From: Eumeta japonica
Taxonomy: Eukaryota; Arthropoda; Insecta; Lepidoptera; Psychidae
Length of the DNA: 64,000 nucleotides
Assembly (NCBI GenBank): GCA_005406025.1
Contig: BGZK01000760.1
Coordinates: forward strand, 1 to 64,000
Reading direction: 5' to 3'
Shown: positions 1-14,039 of the stretch, piece by piece
Numbering within the stretch: the first letter of the stretch is position 1
Layout of the letters: each line of letters begins with the position of its first letter
Made by a program: the position numbers and the translations under genes
The notes under the pieces: generated by a model
What the model was told of the DNA's origin: nothing
What the model saw: the letters and a program-made list of their open reading frames with translations, nothing else
The model's database searches: none

Positions 1-1132
1 ATCTTAATTTTTGTTCTCGCTTTTCATTTGTTATTTTTAAATAGTACCTATTGTTTAATAATGCACGGTGGCATGGAATCCTCATATTACACGGGCCACA
101 CACAACCCTCTCCTGAAACGAGACCGTCCAATTTTAACCGCATTGTCGTACACAATTTCAAGTTCACCTCGTCGTATTTGGATCGTCGATTCGAGCTGTG
201 AAGTTGTCGTTTCCTTTGGCTTGATACTCGTATATCTGAAAGGCCGAATGTTTCCCGCCTTCTTAATGACTCATACGTAAATTTATTTTTAACAGCCTTA
301 ACGAGGACGGCACTTGAACTGTATTCTCAATAGCCTTGCGTATCTTTTGGCTCGTTTTGTTTACATAATAAATGGTGTGGAGCCTTGAATTTATTGACTT
401 CCTCGAAAGGTGGCACTGGATAGGTAAAACTGTTTAGGATTGGGAAATTAATTTATATATTCTTTTGCGAGTATTAAAACCATTTCGTGACTCTTTCGCT
501 TATACTGTTCTTTATAATCTATTTGAATCATACACGTCTAAATCTATAGTTTTGAAGATATTATAAAAGCGGTAACAAGTTGGTAAAATAGCATCTAATA
601 ATTTTAAATACATAGCAATTTTTGTACGAATTTAAATGTAATAATATATAAAAATTATATTTATAGAAAAACGAAACAGATATATGTTATCTCTCTTTCG
701 TTTTTGTATGAACGACACATCTTTATTGTTCGTAATGTCTAGCTTCACGCCTAGTCTCAACGCTTTCACGCTATTGAACAATAAGTTCATTCAATGTTAA
801 ACTACGTATTCCAACACCTTTCGATAGTTTCACTCCGGCACTGTCTTGAATTAATTTTGTTACGATTGTAATCTTCATACAATTGCAAGGTAATATGTAG
901 AAATTAAATGAGTGCAGATAGTAGTACATAATTTAGTTACATATTAAAGCACGCATATTATTGTCAGGACGTAAATATCAATTACAAGAATGTTGTACCT
1001 AGACGTCTAACTAACTCTGAACTTTTATTTTAGACAAATTTTGTATAATATTAAAATAATGAAAATATTTTATTTTTGCTTAACGAATATTTAAGAACCG
1101 AGATCAATTGTGCATTCGTTGTGTTGTTATAG
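1..1132 (+). other. Non-coding, probably Lis-1 intron or 5' region
   Basis: AT-rich sequence with no exon I can support. The first Lis-1 exon in the window begins in mid-codon, so the start-codon exon must lie to the left and this stretch is most simply intronic. The short open frame at 68-280 has no recognisable similarity and is treated as chance. Confidence 0.6.
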
Positions 1133-4100
1133 GAATAAGGCGATCGCCGACTACCTCGGCGCCAACGGCTACAATGACGCGCTGGAAGCGTTCAAGAAGG
1201 AGGCGGACATGACCGGCGAGATGGACCACAAGTTCGGCGGCCTCCTCGAGAAGAAATGGACCTCGGTGATAAGGCTACAGAAGAAGGTGCGTGCTCGCTT
1301 TGTGTTAGACGCAATCGGCTATCGACCGATCGAATCATTAACGTCCCCCTGCCGAACACGGAGTCAGTATACTTTGAAATATTAAGTAGACCCAGGTGAG
1401 CTGGAAACTTTAGCTTTCATTGCGACATGCAAGTCTCATTGCTGTGTATTTCTTTCGCCGTTTAAAGAACTTGTAAATGACTTTCAATGTACACATATCT
1501 TTATTTTCATAAATCGGTAATAAGAAAACTATTGTAAGCCTACCCCTCTAAAAAATAAGTACGTAATATCTTTAATTAAAACGCCACCGTAATAGGTAGT
1601 ATTATCTCGCTTGCACATAATGGTAACGCGTACGGAAGACGAAATGAGTTTCATTTCTAGATGTAAATATCTACTTTAGGTCCAAAATCAATTCTTTTTC
1701 TAAAATTCAAATTTGTTAAGAAACTATTCGAAATTATAGAATATAATGAAACATATTTAAAAATGAATATATTCATTTAACATCATTATTATGTTTTAAA
1801 TTCAATTCAATTCTTTGAAAAACTTGGGGTGCAAAAAAATTATTTTAATATGCGAAGGTACACATGTCCTTCCTAAGAAGAAAAGTATTTAAGTGAGACG
1901 ATTTTTTTTTAAACGAGGTGCAAAAGCAGGTGAGCCTTCCGTGAGTTAATAGTCAACGCTACCCATAGACACTCGCAACCCTAGAGTATCATCAATGCGT
2001 TGCTAGTGTGAGGACACAGGATATCTAATGGAGGGGGATCAGGTAGATGGAAGTGAGGGAGGGGTGTGGGTCACCGGAACTTTCATTCACTGGACGCAGC
2101 AGACTCTGCTACTTCATCACGTCCGTATTCTGCGAGAGTGTAGTTTTTCATCGATCGTTTCGACCCATTTTTGTGCCGCAGCTAAGTTGGCCATAATATG
2201 ACTCTACCACAGTCGACTGGTATTTATTTTATTGTAATTAGTAATAAAACTGTAACACGAAATGTTTTTGGATCTTAAGTCGAAAATTGAAAAAATAAAA
2301 TTGTTTTTGTATCAACTTCGTAAAGCATATAACTACATTTCATGGTCAGCGACCGGTCCGCTGACGACGTGAAGCGATTTAGTATCCTTTATGGTAAAAT
2401 AAAAAAATTAAATGGATTACAAAAATCTTAGCTACCTAGTTTAAATTAATTTACAGTATGTATGATTCTTCTAAAAACGCAAATGGTTGCAGTTTGTAAA
2501 AATCCATCTAATGAAAACGTCTAATCAATTTGAACTCCTGTATGCACTATAACTAACTGCTACTTTAGTTTGTGTGTAGACTTACGTTTCATATCGTTTC
2601 GTCATTTAGTTTGTTTCGACCTGTGACTGTTGTATTGTTTTCTTCTGTGTGTTCGCGTACACACAAACATACGAAAATTTTAAATAGTCATTGCTTTGAT
2701 TTCTGTTAATGTTATCCTATTGATAATTTTGATCTAAAAACTAGGGCCACGTTCAGCACGAGAGATGTGCGAAATTGCCGTCGGCTTGCTCGATAGCAGA
2801 AATCGAGGTCTAGAGTTGTGCCAGTTCTATGAAAGAGCTTCCATTCGTGGCGCAGGAATATACAATATTATTTAAAATAATTACTTTGGAAGAAAATTAG
2901 TTATGTTTAATTTGACAAGCGGTCGCACGCAAGTAAATCGTTAAGTCTGATATTATCATTCGTTTGACTATAAAATCTTTCGACTTCAAACTAAATCGCG
3001 TCATAAAGAAATATCTGTACGCATAAACCCCTCCTTTATACGGAATTCTCCATAATACCGTCACTTATCTCAACCGGTCTGTTTTTTTCCTTTACTCATC
3101 TCGGTTATTTTTTTTTTTTTAAGATTATAACTCTAGCTGTGAAGAAGCAGTCATGACTAAAACACCGACTAGGTAATAAGAGGAGACAGAATTTTGTATC
3201 GACCGCGGAGTCGCGCACACCCGCGGCTGTGTTGAAAAATCGCCCCGTTCGTGTAAACGTAAACTTGAACCAGCTTTTGTTCGTGTCTCCGTTTTCTAGA
3301 AAATCGAAAGTTCCCCATGTTTCTTTCGTAACACAGGGGACGATAAAATTTTATTACTGTTTAATGTCGACATTTCTTGCTTGTAGATTTAATAATAAAA
3401 TAGGTAGCGGTATACATTATAAGACTCGTCAAAAGCATCCATCTTTCACTATTTTGAACATCTCAAAATGTACGTTTTATTTTATAGGTATTTATTGTTT
3501 ATATTTAAAACGAATTAAACTTTTTTAGGGATATTCAATGAGATTAAAGTTTTATTTATTAAGTTAAATTCACGATTTTTTCAAAAATCTATATGGAAAT
3601 TGTTCCCCGCTACGAATTTCGTAAAATATGTTCGAGCTAATTAAGAGTGTGTGTAGTCGTCTTATCAAACAGAAAGTAAGCAGACGTTCACGGGAAACGT
3701 GTCGTGTTATTTTACAGGTTATGGAATTAGAAACGAAGTTATCGGAGGCTCAGAAGGAGTTCATGGAGAACGCGCCGACGCGCGGCAAGCGCACGCCCGC
3801 CGAGTGGATCCCGCGACCGCCCGAGAAGTTCTGCCTCACCGGCCACCGGGCCACCATCACCAAGGCGAGTTAGCGCTTTATACGGATGCATACGTCTATG
3901 CACGAATTGTCAACTTCTTGAGATTTAGACTAGAAACGAATATTATTTTGTAGACATGATTTAAGGTATCAATTGTTTAATACTATCGTTGTAGCGATTT
4001 ATGCATCCGCATACAAATTCTATATATTTACATGTATCGTATCGCAGTATAACGCGCTACGTTAATGGTAATACGATGAATGTTATAAAGTTTACATTTT

Positions 4101-7100
4101 TCAAAACAATCCTCTTTAATGCTTTATGCGTGCGTTTATTGGTTACTGTAATTGGTTAATTATATAATATGCATCTTAGACGATATACAAGGAAGCATCT
4201 TAATTTCTACAAAGCTGCATAAGAAGACACCATTCTTTTTCCTCGTCCTCTAATAGTTACAAATGCAATTTCGTTCAACATAAGGGAGCATAAGAACAAG
4301 GAATCAAGTTCATTTCTACAAAGTTTCATAAGATGACGCCCTTCAATGCATGTAAAATTAATCTATCCAAAAACAATGCACCTCTTTCATTTCATCAAAC
4401 CTGAACTCCCCCACCTGCAGTTGAGTGTTAGAAAGTTGATATTTAAAAAATGTTGCTTATGAAAATAAAAGTTACATAATGAGCTTTCAAATCAAAAGTT
4501 GTTTTGAATAATGCCATAAATATAATACTGCAATAAAAACACAATGTTTGTTAGACAAGAGCCCATAGTCAGAGTTCATTACTAAAAACTTTCACTCTGA
4601 TTCATTGTAATATATTTTCTCAGACATAGTATGGCTTCTATTGTTTATTGTTGAGTCTTCATAAGTGGAAAAGTTTTCCATATTAAAAATTTGATTTAGT
4701 GAGCTAAACGTTCCTGGAGTCTTTTCTTATTGTGGAAGAGTTTTTAAAATAGGAATAAGGTGGTGATTTGCACTGAAACCTTTTTACAAAACTGTAAAAC
4801 CAATAGAAATAAACGACGGGCTGCCCCAAACCTTTTTTTTACATAAATCATAAAACCTGTAGAAATAAAAATAAACCACAGGTTGCACCAAAACTTTCAC
4901 AAAATCATAAAACCTATAGAAATAGAAATACACTAAGGGTTTCATCAAAATCTTTTGACAAAATCATTAAGCCTGTAGAGATAGAAAGAAATGCACATCG
5001 CGTCGTATCAAAACATTTTTACAAAATCGTAAAACGTGTAAAAACAAACTATATGATACACCAAAAAACCTTTTGTCAAAATTAAAAAAATTTGGACATG
5101 TAAAAAAAAATGTACAATAAATGATGTTTTGCTCCAATTATATTTTTGTGTTATTAAACGAAGTGTCATGGTGTAATACCAGTATATAAAGATTATTTTG
5201 AATTTGATATTGCTTAGTGTTATTTTATAATTTCATAAGTGATAATGTTTGGTACGACCGCTTTAAACCAACAAAATTATCAAAAGTTATATAATATGCA
5301 GCTATGCTTGTAAACAACTTGTTTTCCTGATGTTTAGTATGGTAATGTTAATGTTTGATTACAAAATATTATTATTCGTTTTTGCTTCAGTACCGTTGAT
5401 CTCTTTTAACCAAGTCAAAAAAAAATATTTGTCGAAGCATGGGCATGGGTCTAAACAAATAAATAAAATAGCATTTAAAATTTATATGTGCTTTTGTTCT
5501 GTATTTACTCAATTAGTAAAACGTAAACTCACATTAGAAAATTATGTAATTCAATGTTTAAAAGCTTTTGCTGTTAAGATTAGTCCACACATCAAGTCGG
5601 ATAAGATTGTAAGCAAAGTATGTGACATCATGTAAATTTTCTAATATGTTCAAGTCATTGTTCATTTTATGAAAAAAGATTTTAAATAGAGACAATGTAG
5701 TAATTTTTATAGTGCTTTTTTAATACAATAATTTCTTATTTTAAAATTGTTCAATTTTCGATGTCACACCAGGATAGGGGGAGTCTAAAAATCTGACTTT
5801 CTAGATGAACACAGGCTCCAAAATAATGAAATTTCTGTGACTTAATTTATGGATGATCTCTTAGTTTAAAAAGAACTGTAAATAATTCTCCATACAGGAG
5901 TTACATGCCACAGGAAAAATTGAAAGCACTGTTCTAATTGTATGATGCTTATTTCTATATGCTCACAGGTGATATTTCACCCGCTGTTCAGTCTGATGGT
6001 GTCATCGAGTGAGGACGCAACCATTAAGGTGTGGGACTTCGAGAGTGGCGAGTATGAGCGCAGCCTCAAGGGACACACCGATTCTGTACAGGACATAGCC
6101 TTTGACCACCATGGCAAACTTCTAGGTAAGGTCTTTTACAGTATTATTTTCTGTATATATAGTTGTGCAACATGATAATACATGAACATCATCATCGTTT
6201 CCACTAATCTATGAGTCCACGGTTGGTCATGTACCTTTTCATTAAGATAAATCTGTCATTAGCACCATGTTGGGTTGACATATTGATTGTCAAATCATTA
6301 TTGATGCCTTTAAAGTTGAAACAAACCATTCTCATTCCAATTCTTGCACTTATTTATTCTCCCTAATATTGCAAATCTCACTGAAAGTGAGACAATGATG
6401 AAAAAATAAATTGATAATGTCAAGATATAATATTGTTGATTGAGAAAAAAGTTAAAATTAACACTATGGAGTGGGGTGTAGTTCAATAGGTCTTATAAAA
6501 TGATACTTCATTCATGTCGGCTATCGGATGTTCACTACTGAATATCAACCTCAATGGCGTGCGATCCTGGGTTATCTATAACCGACAGTGCCGCCCTTTC
6601 AATGTTGTCAATCTATAACCTTATGTCACCAGTAGATGTTGATCCTATAATCAAGTGGTTTGCCTATGTTATACCTAAATAAAATTCTGAGATTTTTACT
6701 AAATCATTTAAGAAGTATGGTTATATTAATAAAATAATGTATTATTTGGAAATTAATTTTACATGATTTGCAGTGTCGTGCAGTGCAGACATGTCCATCA
6801 AGTTGTGGGACTTTAACCAAACGTATGAATGTATAAAGACGATGCACGGCCATGATCACAACGTGTCGTCGGTGGCGTTCTCGCCTAGTGGAGACATCGT
6901 CTACTCCGCAAGCCGCGACAAAACCATTAAGGCGTGGGAGGTCGCCACAGGGTCAGTGATTTGTAAAGTTATCAATATTTAACTATCGTTTATAACTATT
7001 GATTATCATGAGAAATAAAAGAGAATCATACTTAAAAAAAATGTATCGAGAAGCTTTTTGTCTCAGTATAGCGACTATATGTATCTAATTTAAAAGTTTT

Positions 7101-10044
7101 AGAAATTAAACTAATGGCTTTCTTCATGTATCTCTATACCATAATGTATTGTATGCAGATAATATTATAAAGGTGCCTATAGTCTTGGAAAATTTTTACA
7201 AGGTTGATTATTATTATATTTTTATAATCAATTCATAGGTATTGTGTGAAAACATATAAGGGTCATCGCGAATGGGTTCGTATGGTGCGCGTGTCCCCAG
7301 ACGGGACGCTGCTCGCCTCCTGTTCCAACGACCAGACCGTACGCATATGGAATGCTGACACTAACGAATGGAAGGTAATACATTGCTGCCTTTAATATGT
7401 TTGAGACTTAAGATGAAAGCTGTGATTGCATATGTAACGTGCTGCAATTTTTATTTCTTAACTAATGTTTACATCGTGAGTTTATTTTTGGGGCTTAATG
7501 TGATAAAAATGACATATAATTTATAAATTTGCATATTACATTTAATATTTAACTCTGTTAAGAGGAATAGCATAAAATAGTTAAAATAACTAGTTTCAGA
7601 GAGAACTTATAATTTCCAAAATATTGAGAAAATTTTACAATAATAGACTAAAACAATCTTTAAAATATTGGTACTCCATCTAGAATTATGTAGTACGGTG
7701 GAATCTCAATAACTCGAATGTCAAGGGAAATGCAAAAAAATTCGAGTTAACGAGTTTTCGACTTAACAAGAACTTCGAGATACATATAACTTAACTGCTG
7801 AAATTTCGACTTACGAAGTAAACTGTACACAATGGCAATTTTTTCGATTTACTGATGTCGACTTAACGAGGTTCGAGTTATTGAGATTCCACTGTATTAT
7901 GATATATAAGTATATACAGAACTGTATATTAAGTATATACAGAAAAAAAAATATTTAAAATATCAAAATAAGCATTATTATGTCATAAAAAAATATATGT
8001 ATACAATATTACTGTATTTTAAATTAGCATATTAATCTTAGGTCAATGAAAATACAAAACTTAAATACAGTAATTATAATTACTGTATTTTTTCAGATGT
8101 TGTTTGATTGTTACCAATTCTTAATTGGGTAGTATTAGCAGGAACAAATTATTTAGTGGGATTTATTCTATTGAAGATTTGAAATAACAATAATTTGTTA
8201 CATTATTGTCACTTCCAAATACGTTCATTATCATTGACCAAGAGAGGAATGTCGAATTTTGTTCTGCTTACGATTGTGTAGTCACTGTTCATCATCGCAT
8301 CCATAACAAGTAGTGCATTTATCTTTATTATTGTATTATGCACAGGCGGAGCTGCGTGAGCACGAGCACGTGGTGGAGTGCGTGTCGTGGGCGCCAGACT
8401 CGGCCACCGCCGCCGTCAACGAGGCGGCGGGCGCGGACAACCGACGCGCCGCGCACGCAGGACCTTTTCTCGCTAGCGGCTCGCGTGACAAGTCTGTCAA
8501 GGTCTCAAAGCAAAATATATTATTTACTAATATTATTAGTCTTAAAATCGTTATGTACTAAAATTTGTTTTGTATATGAACTCAGTATTACTTTTTAGCA
8601 GGTTTAATGTTACTAAATCAATACATTGATCATGGAAACGGTTCATTAAAGTTCATTATGCATAACACAAATAATTAAAAAAAAAACTTAAGAGGAAGAC
8701 ATTATTTTTCATTATACTACATTTTTTTAAAACATAGATAATATGTTTACTATTATTTAAAGTTTATTTCAATTAAATGTTTATAGTAGACTCTCACTAG
8801 AATCAGTAAAATCGTTTTTTAATGCAATTGTTCATAAAATATAGTTATTGCAAAACTGAATAAATACTATATTTAATCTTGTTTAATACATGTTAAAGTA
8901 CTAGAGATAAAAGTGCGGCTATTATATTTTTTCCTAATATTATGTTGAATGTGATAGATTACTAGAATGTAACTTAACATAACTAGGTTTATTATAAAAT
9001 GATGTTCATCTTAAGTATTTTACAAATAGATATGTTGGTTAAAAGTAAAAACTTTCATTAATTTTTTATTAAATAAATTATACTTTCATCCTAAAGGGGA
9101 ATTATTTATAATAATAAAAAAAATGAAATTTCACAGTTAGTGTGTCAAAAAATAAATGAATTCATGATTGACAATATTAAAAATTAATTCTAATAATAAT
9201 TGAAAACGAATACCACCTATAATTTATAGTGTGAATAGAAGCTATCTGTTATTTAAAACAAAGATGGTACTTACTGTACATATTTGACTTAAAAGTGATA
9301 AATGAAATTATAGATTTGGGATGTGAGCACGGGGCAATGTCTGGCGACGCTAGTGGGGCACGATAACTGGGTGCGCGGCGCGGCGTGGCATCCCGGCGGT
9401 CGCTACCTCCTCACGGCGTCCGACGACAAGACCCTGCGCGTCTGGGACGTCGCGCACAAGCGCTGTCTCAAGACGCTCTACGCGCATCAGCATTTCGCTA
9501 CCAGTCTCGGTACGTACCTAAACGTACCTCGCCACATTATCGTCGATGTCATAGTATTAATTATAAGCTGCAGTCGATGCATATTGCATTTTTGTCATAT
9601 CTTATCAAAAAGAAAAATGTTGAATCTTGTTAAATGAGCAAGGAGGGGATTGTTTGATTCTCTAAAGATTTTTTAGGTTATGTATATCCATTCTGCATTT
9701 AACAATACCAATAGATATAGAAAATAGATTTTATGTAAACACAGCCAAAAAAAGAGTAGGAGTTCTCATGAAATTGACAATATTAAAAAAAAACCATTTC
9801 ATTAACAAGAATTAAACAATTTATACTGTGAATATTGTATTATAATGTCTGTTTTGTTTTTACATGAATTAATTTATGGATTAAAATTTATCTGTTACTT
9901 ACCAATGAGAAAATAATTAGACACATATTGTAGATATAACTGTCTAAAGTGAATAATTTTCTATTTGCAGATTTCCACAGGAGTTTGCCGTATGTGATAA
10001 CGGGCAGCGTCGATCAGACCGTCAAAGTTTGGGAGTGTCGCTAA
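1133..10044 (+). CDS. Lis-1: Lis-1, dynein regulator (PAF-AH Ib alpha subunit), 5' partial
   Basis: Cytoplasmic WD40 adaptor that binds the dynein motor with NudE and controls nuclear migration and mitotic spindle positioning (known for the family). Coding exons: 1133-1286, 3718-3864, 5969-6125, 6774-6951, 7239-7374, 8346-8501, 9314-9509 and 9971-10044. They join in phase into 398 residues plus TAA. The protein begins at [13 protein letters not shown], inside the LisH motif. The short coiled coil follows ([15 protein letters not shown]), then the linker [13 protein letters not shown] and seven WD repeats, including [29 protein letters not shown] and GHDNWVRG, ending [10 protein letters not shown]. 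Only the first 11-13 residues are missing; the fly protein has about 411. Exons are GC-rich in an AT-rich setting. The second intron uses a GC donor. Identity is certain; exon borders rest on phase and homology. Confidence 0.97.
1895..2215 (+). repeat. Interspersed repeat, copy A (Lis-1 intron)
   Basis: A GC-richer block in AT-rich intron containing 'catagacactcgcaacc' and 'gtcaccggaactttcattc'. The same ordered blocks recur in reverse orientation at about 40895-41110, so this is a dispersed repeat family. Class (SINE, LINE tail or MITE) is not determined. Confidence 0.6.
3862..3870 (+). other. Lis-1: Non-canonical GC 5' splice site of Lis-1 intron 2
   Basis: The exon ends ACC ATC ACC AAG and is followed by gcgagt. 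No GT nearby keeps the frame into the next exon (VIFHPLF at 5969). The site fits the rare GC-AG class, which usually has a strong AAG|GCAAGT-like context. Confidence 0.8.
4775..5095. repeat. Degenerate ~60-bp minisatellite in Lis-1 intron 2
   Basis: Five to six diverged tandem units, each of the form 'acaaaatcataaaacctgta' followed by a purine-rich 'gaaatagaaat' and a 'ggttgcaccaaaac'-like end. Unit length varies between about 53 and 65 bp. Confidence 0.7.
7696..7894. mobile_element. 199-bp pogo/Tigger-type MITE in Lis-1 intron 5
   Basis: The termini are inverted repeats of about 25 bp (left 'cggtggaatctcaataactc', right 'gagttattgagattccactg', one mismatch), flanked on both sides by TA at 7694-7695 and 7895-7896. 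The interior holds further 'tcgagttaacgagtt' blocks. TA target sites and CAGTGGAA-like ends are typical of non-autonomous pogo/Tigger elements. No coding capacity. Confidence 0.85.
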
Positions 10045-11600
10045 AAGCATTGCCATTTTAGTAACTTAACTCACCGATGATATCCTTATCATTACTTTCA
10101 TTTTTTAATATTGCAATTGAAAAATATACCATTATTTTTTTTGTATGATGAAAAAATGATTTTGATAATTTATTAATGATATTTCATACTTCATGCTCCT
10201 GATATTGTGCTTTCGTTTACTTGACGATGCTATGTTCTTATTACGAAACATTGTATTCTTTGAATGGACTTTTTTTTGTAATCATAACACAAGTCTTGAA
10301 ACTATCTTTTAAATATAATTGCTCATATTTGTATAATAATATGTCCTAGTTGCATCAGACATTCCATTATATCGAATTCATAGGGGATATTTAAAAATAA
10401 TTTAGTTTGATACATAATCTTTGCCAAATTTTAGAAAAGTTTGGTAAAGCATACTCAATATTGATTATTTATCAGTAGCATAGCATTCGTCGCGTAGCCG
10501 ACGGCAACTATCGAGTGAGCGCTAAAAGCTGTGTTATAATTTTTAACATTTCATTATTCTATGTTTATTTTATAGTTATTGTTTATTCATAAGTGCGTTT
10601 AGAAATAAATTTATTTTGGTATAAATAGATAAAAAGAATGTTTTCTTATGGCGATCACCCTAGAGAACTCGTACCTTGAATTATTGTTAGTGATTTAGTT
10701 TAACTAAAATTTCGTTTGTTCAGTTGTTGTAATTATTGATACATGACAAAAAAAAAATGGAGCGAGTGGTCGCATCGGGTTATTTGCAATATTAATGCGA
10801 CACTCCGGTTCAATCGCGAACAATTTGTAAATAACCGCAGCTTCCGACATTTCGACTCTCCTATCGATTGAAATCCATTGTGTTTGTTTGCAAATGTGCC
10901 AACAGCATCAATGGGGTTCTGTGGAGATAATATATCTATAAATGAAATATTACTGCAATCACGTGTAACGTCGTTTAGTGGGACTATGGATAGTGCATGT
11001 ATCCTATATGCTTAAAAAAAAATAAAGATTCTTATAAAGACTTATTTTAAGTTTTGGCAGTTCAAAACTTTTACTATAAGTTAGAGCAATCTATTAAAAG
11101 AAATTTGTTTTAGCTTTATTTATTTTTTATTACCTATAAATAAAATACATTCATATTTATTATTATTTTAAGAAAGTTGGTTTGTCACATTGTTTGTGTA
11201 GCTCCGTTCAGTAATTTTTAATTCGTTGTATGTTTTCGGATTATTCATAAATGAATTTGCTTTACGATGAGTGATAAATTAATTTTTAACTATCATGCTT
11301 AGTCGTTGAAAATAAATAATAATTACTCAGTTTTTTTTATGTTATTTTATTAAGGTAGCTAGTTACAATCGTTTGGTCATAATTTGATATTGTGCAGTAA
11401 ATTAGTTATTTATGAGAGCACGTGCGGTGCTGATTGCTGGTATTCTTGCTAGAAATTAGATTTACCTAGCTATAGTTGAGTATTATACCATTAGATGCTT
11501 GAAGTGATTGCACTCGAATACCCATTGTATATTGTCAACTTTGAACATCAATAAATAAAGTTAAAGCCAATTATTGTGGAAATATGTGCTTTTATATATT
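10045..11600 (+). other. Lis-1: Lis-1 3' UTR region
   Basis: AT-rich sequence after the TAA with several AATAAA signals (10604, 11021, 11550/11554). Which one is used cannot be decided here. No other gene seen. Confidence 0.55.
11550..11559 (+). terminator. Lis-1: Candidate poly(A) signals of Lis-1
   Basis: Two overlapping AATAAA hexamers, followed within 40 bases by a GT-rich stretch. The hexamers at 10604 and 11021 are earlier alternatives. Confidence 0.4.
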
Positions 11601-14039
11601 TATATGATAATATCAGTAACTGAAATCTGCTTTAAACATATGTTTTGCTCAGATGTGTTGTATGTGGTCGATGCAAATTGCACTCATTTGTTAACCTGCT
11701 AACTCTTAAGGTTATTACTTGTAATCTTAATACATAAAATTCTTTAGTCATTTTATCGGCGCTCTCATATAACAAGTTGCCAAAAGAATTTTCTGTATTT
11801 AGACCCCATATTATAGCATCGTTCTTTGTCTAAATTTATATAGAATATAAACAACAGAAATTGATAGAATTCAGTTCATATTTTCTGTAAATAAAACACT
11901 TGAATAATTTACATATTTTTGTGTTCGTTACCCGATTTACTACTTCTTGAACTTATTAATACGATCGAAATTAAACAGAAATCACCGCACGTATTTACTG
12001 TCCGGTTTGCGTGGAGACGCCAGCCGACGGATAATAAGATTGCGCATTCCTTGAGAACAAGAAATCGGTTGCCTTTGAACGCTTACTGTCAGTCGCTTAT
12101 TTTAAATGTTTCTGATTTACGGTCTACTGACTTTCCCTATACCCTCGCTACTGAACTTACCCTATGCGAAGGTGCATAGACTGCAGAAGCGGGCAATGAA
12201 CGAGCAGTGGTGCTAGCGAACAGTTCTCGATCCAACAGTTTTTTTTGTTTTTAAAAATGCCGATACAACTTTGGAGTGTGTTCACACGGTATAATTTTCT
12301 GTGGATTAGCTTAGAATGATTTAGCCCAAGCAACATGGAGAGGCTGAATATTGTTTGAATACTAAAATTTCGCGAAACTATAACATAATTGGCTGGATAG
12401 TTTTATGTAAGAGTTTACACTGATCTTATTCAAGGAATTTGAACATTAAAATTTTTCAGTCTACAAAAGAGCTATGTGATAGCAGAATAGTTGCGAGACA
12501 AAAGAACAAGTTTAATAAGATCCTTACAAAGACTCTCACAACTTTTATAAAGCAATTTCATATTTATTATTATTCATGGGCTGTCATTTGAGTTACCATA
12601 CCATATGTGGTCCATAATTATGTGATCTGTTGTAAAGTACATGTCAACTTCAAAGTTGTGAAATGAAATCCAAAGCATGCTTACATATTTTAGCTTAGTG
12701 CATCACATTTGACAAATAAATCATGAGAATATAGAAAACAGAAAGTAAATTTTTGTACTATGAATTTCAAAAAATAAAGTTTCTTTGTGTCTGCCGCCAT
12801 TGTGAACATAATTCCAAAAATTTCATTCTCAAAAAAATTCATCTGTTCAAATAATAATTTTAAATATTTTGCAATGTACTGTTCCAAGTAGCTAAAGGTT
12901 TTAAGTGTTTTTAAATCGAGTATAAATATTTTTTAGGTTTTAGGAATTTTCATTGATAAATCTGTGTTTTATTACATTTTGCATTTCTTATACCTTAATA
13001 AATTTTGCTTGTTTATTAAGCCAGTGTTTCTATAAAAACAGTAGAATACTAATATTTTCTAAAACAGAGCTATATGTGTTAACTGTAATTCCCAATTAAA
13101 CCACTTTAGTTTTATCCAAAAATTTTCAATTTATAACAGGATATCTGAATCTTCTGATGCAAACTGACATATCTGGAAAATTTGAAAAACTGCATAGAAA
13201 ACTGCAAGATTCGTTCAAATCGGTCGTTTCGTTCGTAAGATATCTGCCAAACATTCCAAAATAACAGCTGATGATTTTGAACTCGAAAATGTGATCATTA
13301 TTGTGAACAAATTTTCATGCAATCCGAGCTTGAAAACATTATTGCACAAAACAAGATGAGAAATTTAAGGGCTGACCTGCAAATTTGTTTTGTCCAAACT
13401 TTTCATTACTGCAGTTAGTCATTTTTACGTAAGCAAGAGTGTAGTTAATTTTTTTCAAGAAAAGTACGAAAATAACCGAGTAATCACAATTTTAAATTAC
13501 CAATTAGATAAGGAGTGCGTTAGTACAGTTCGCCGCACATAACTGTGCGCAAAACATTAATTTTGGAGAGCAGCCGAAGGCAGGATGAGGTACAACGTAA
13601 AGGGGGCATGGTATCTATAGCAATGGATTCCAGCCATGCTAATATGCATGCGTGTAGTCGTTTCCCTTTCTGCGCAACTCTTACACGTTTCCTTGCGGTC
13701 ATTAAAGTACAGGCGCGTAAACAAAAATAAACAAGTGTACCTGCGCGGCGGTGGCCATTTTAGGTCAAGTTATACGCGTCGGAATGTAACGTGTAACGAA
13801 TGACATTGTAGCGAGCGCTATATATAATACATGTTAAACTCCGTTTTGAAACAAAGATGATAAAGAATCGTTATTGGCATAGTATTCGTTGTTCTTTTTT
13901 AACCATTTTCAATTTTGACTTTTAGTCACCGTGTCTTAGTTTAAATTTTTGATCAAGTAATATTTTTTGTTCAATATTAGAACTGTACTAAAATGATTAT
14001 AAAAGATGATGTAATTTATATTCTAGCTTAACATACAGA
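11601..14039. other. Intergenic, no gene recognised
   Basis: AT-rich DNA with scattered short open frames on both strands. None shows a domain, splice pattern or family similarity. Confidence 0.55.

Noticed and set aside
8338..8598. Plus-strand 86-residue Arg/Ser-rich open frame
   Set aside because: Shifted-frame shadow of the GC-rich Lis-1 exon 8346-8501.
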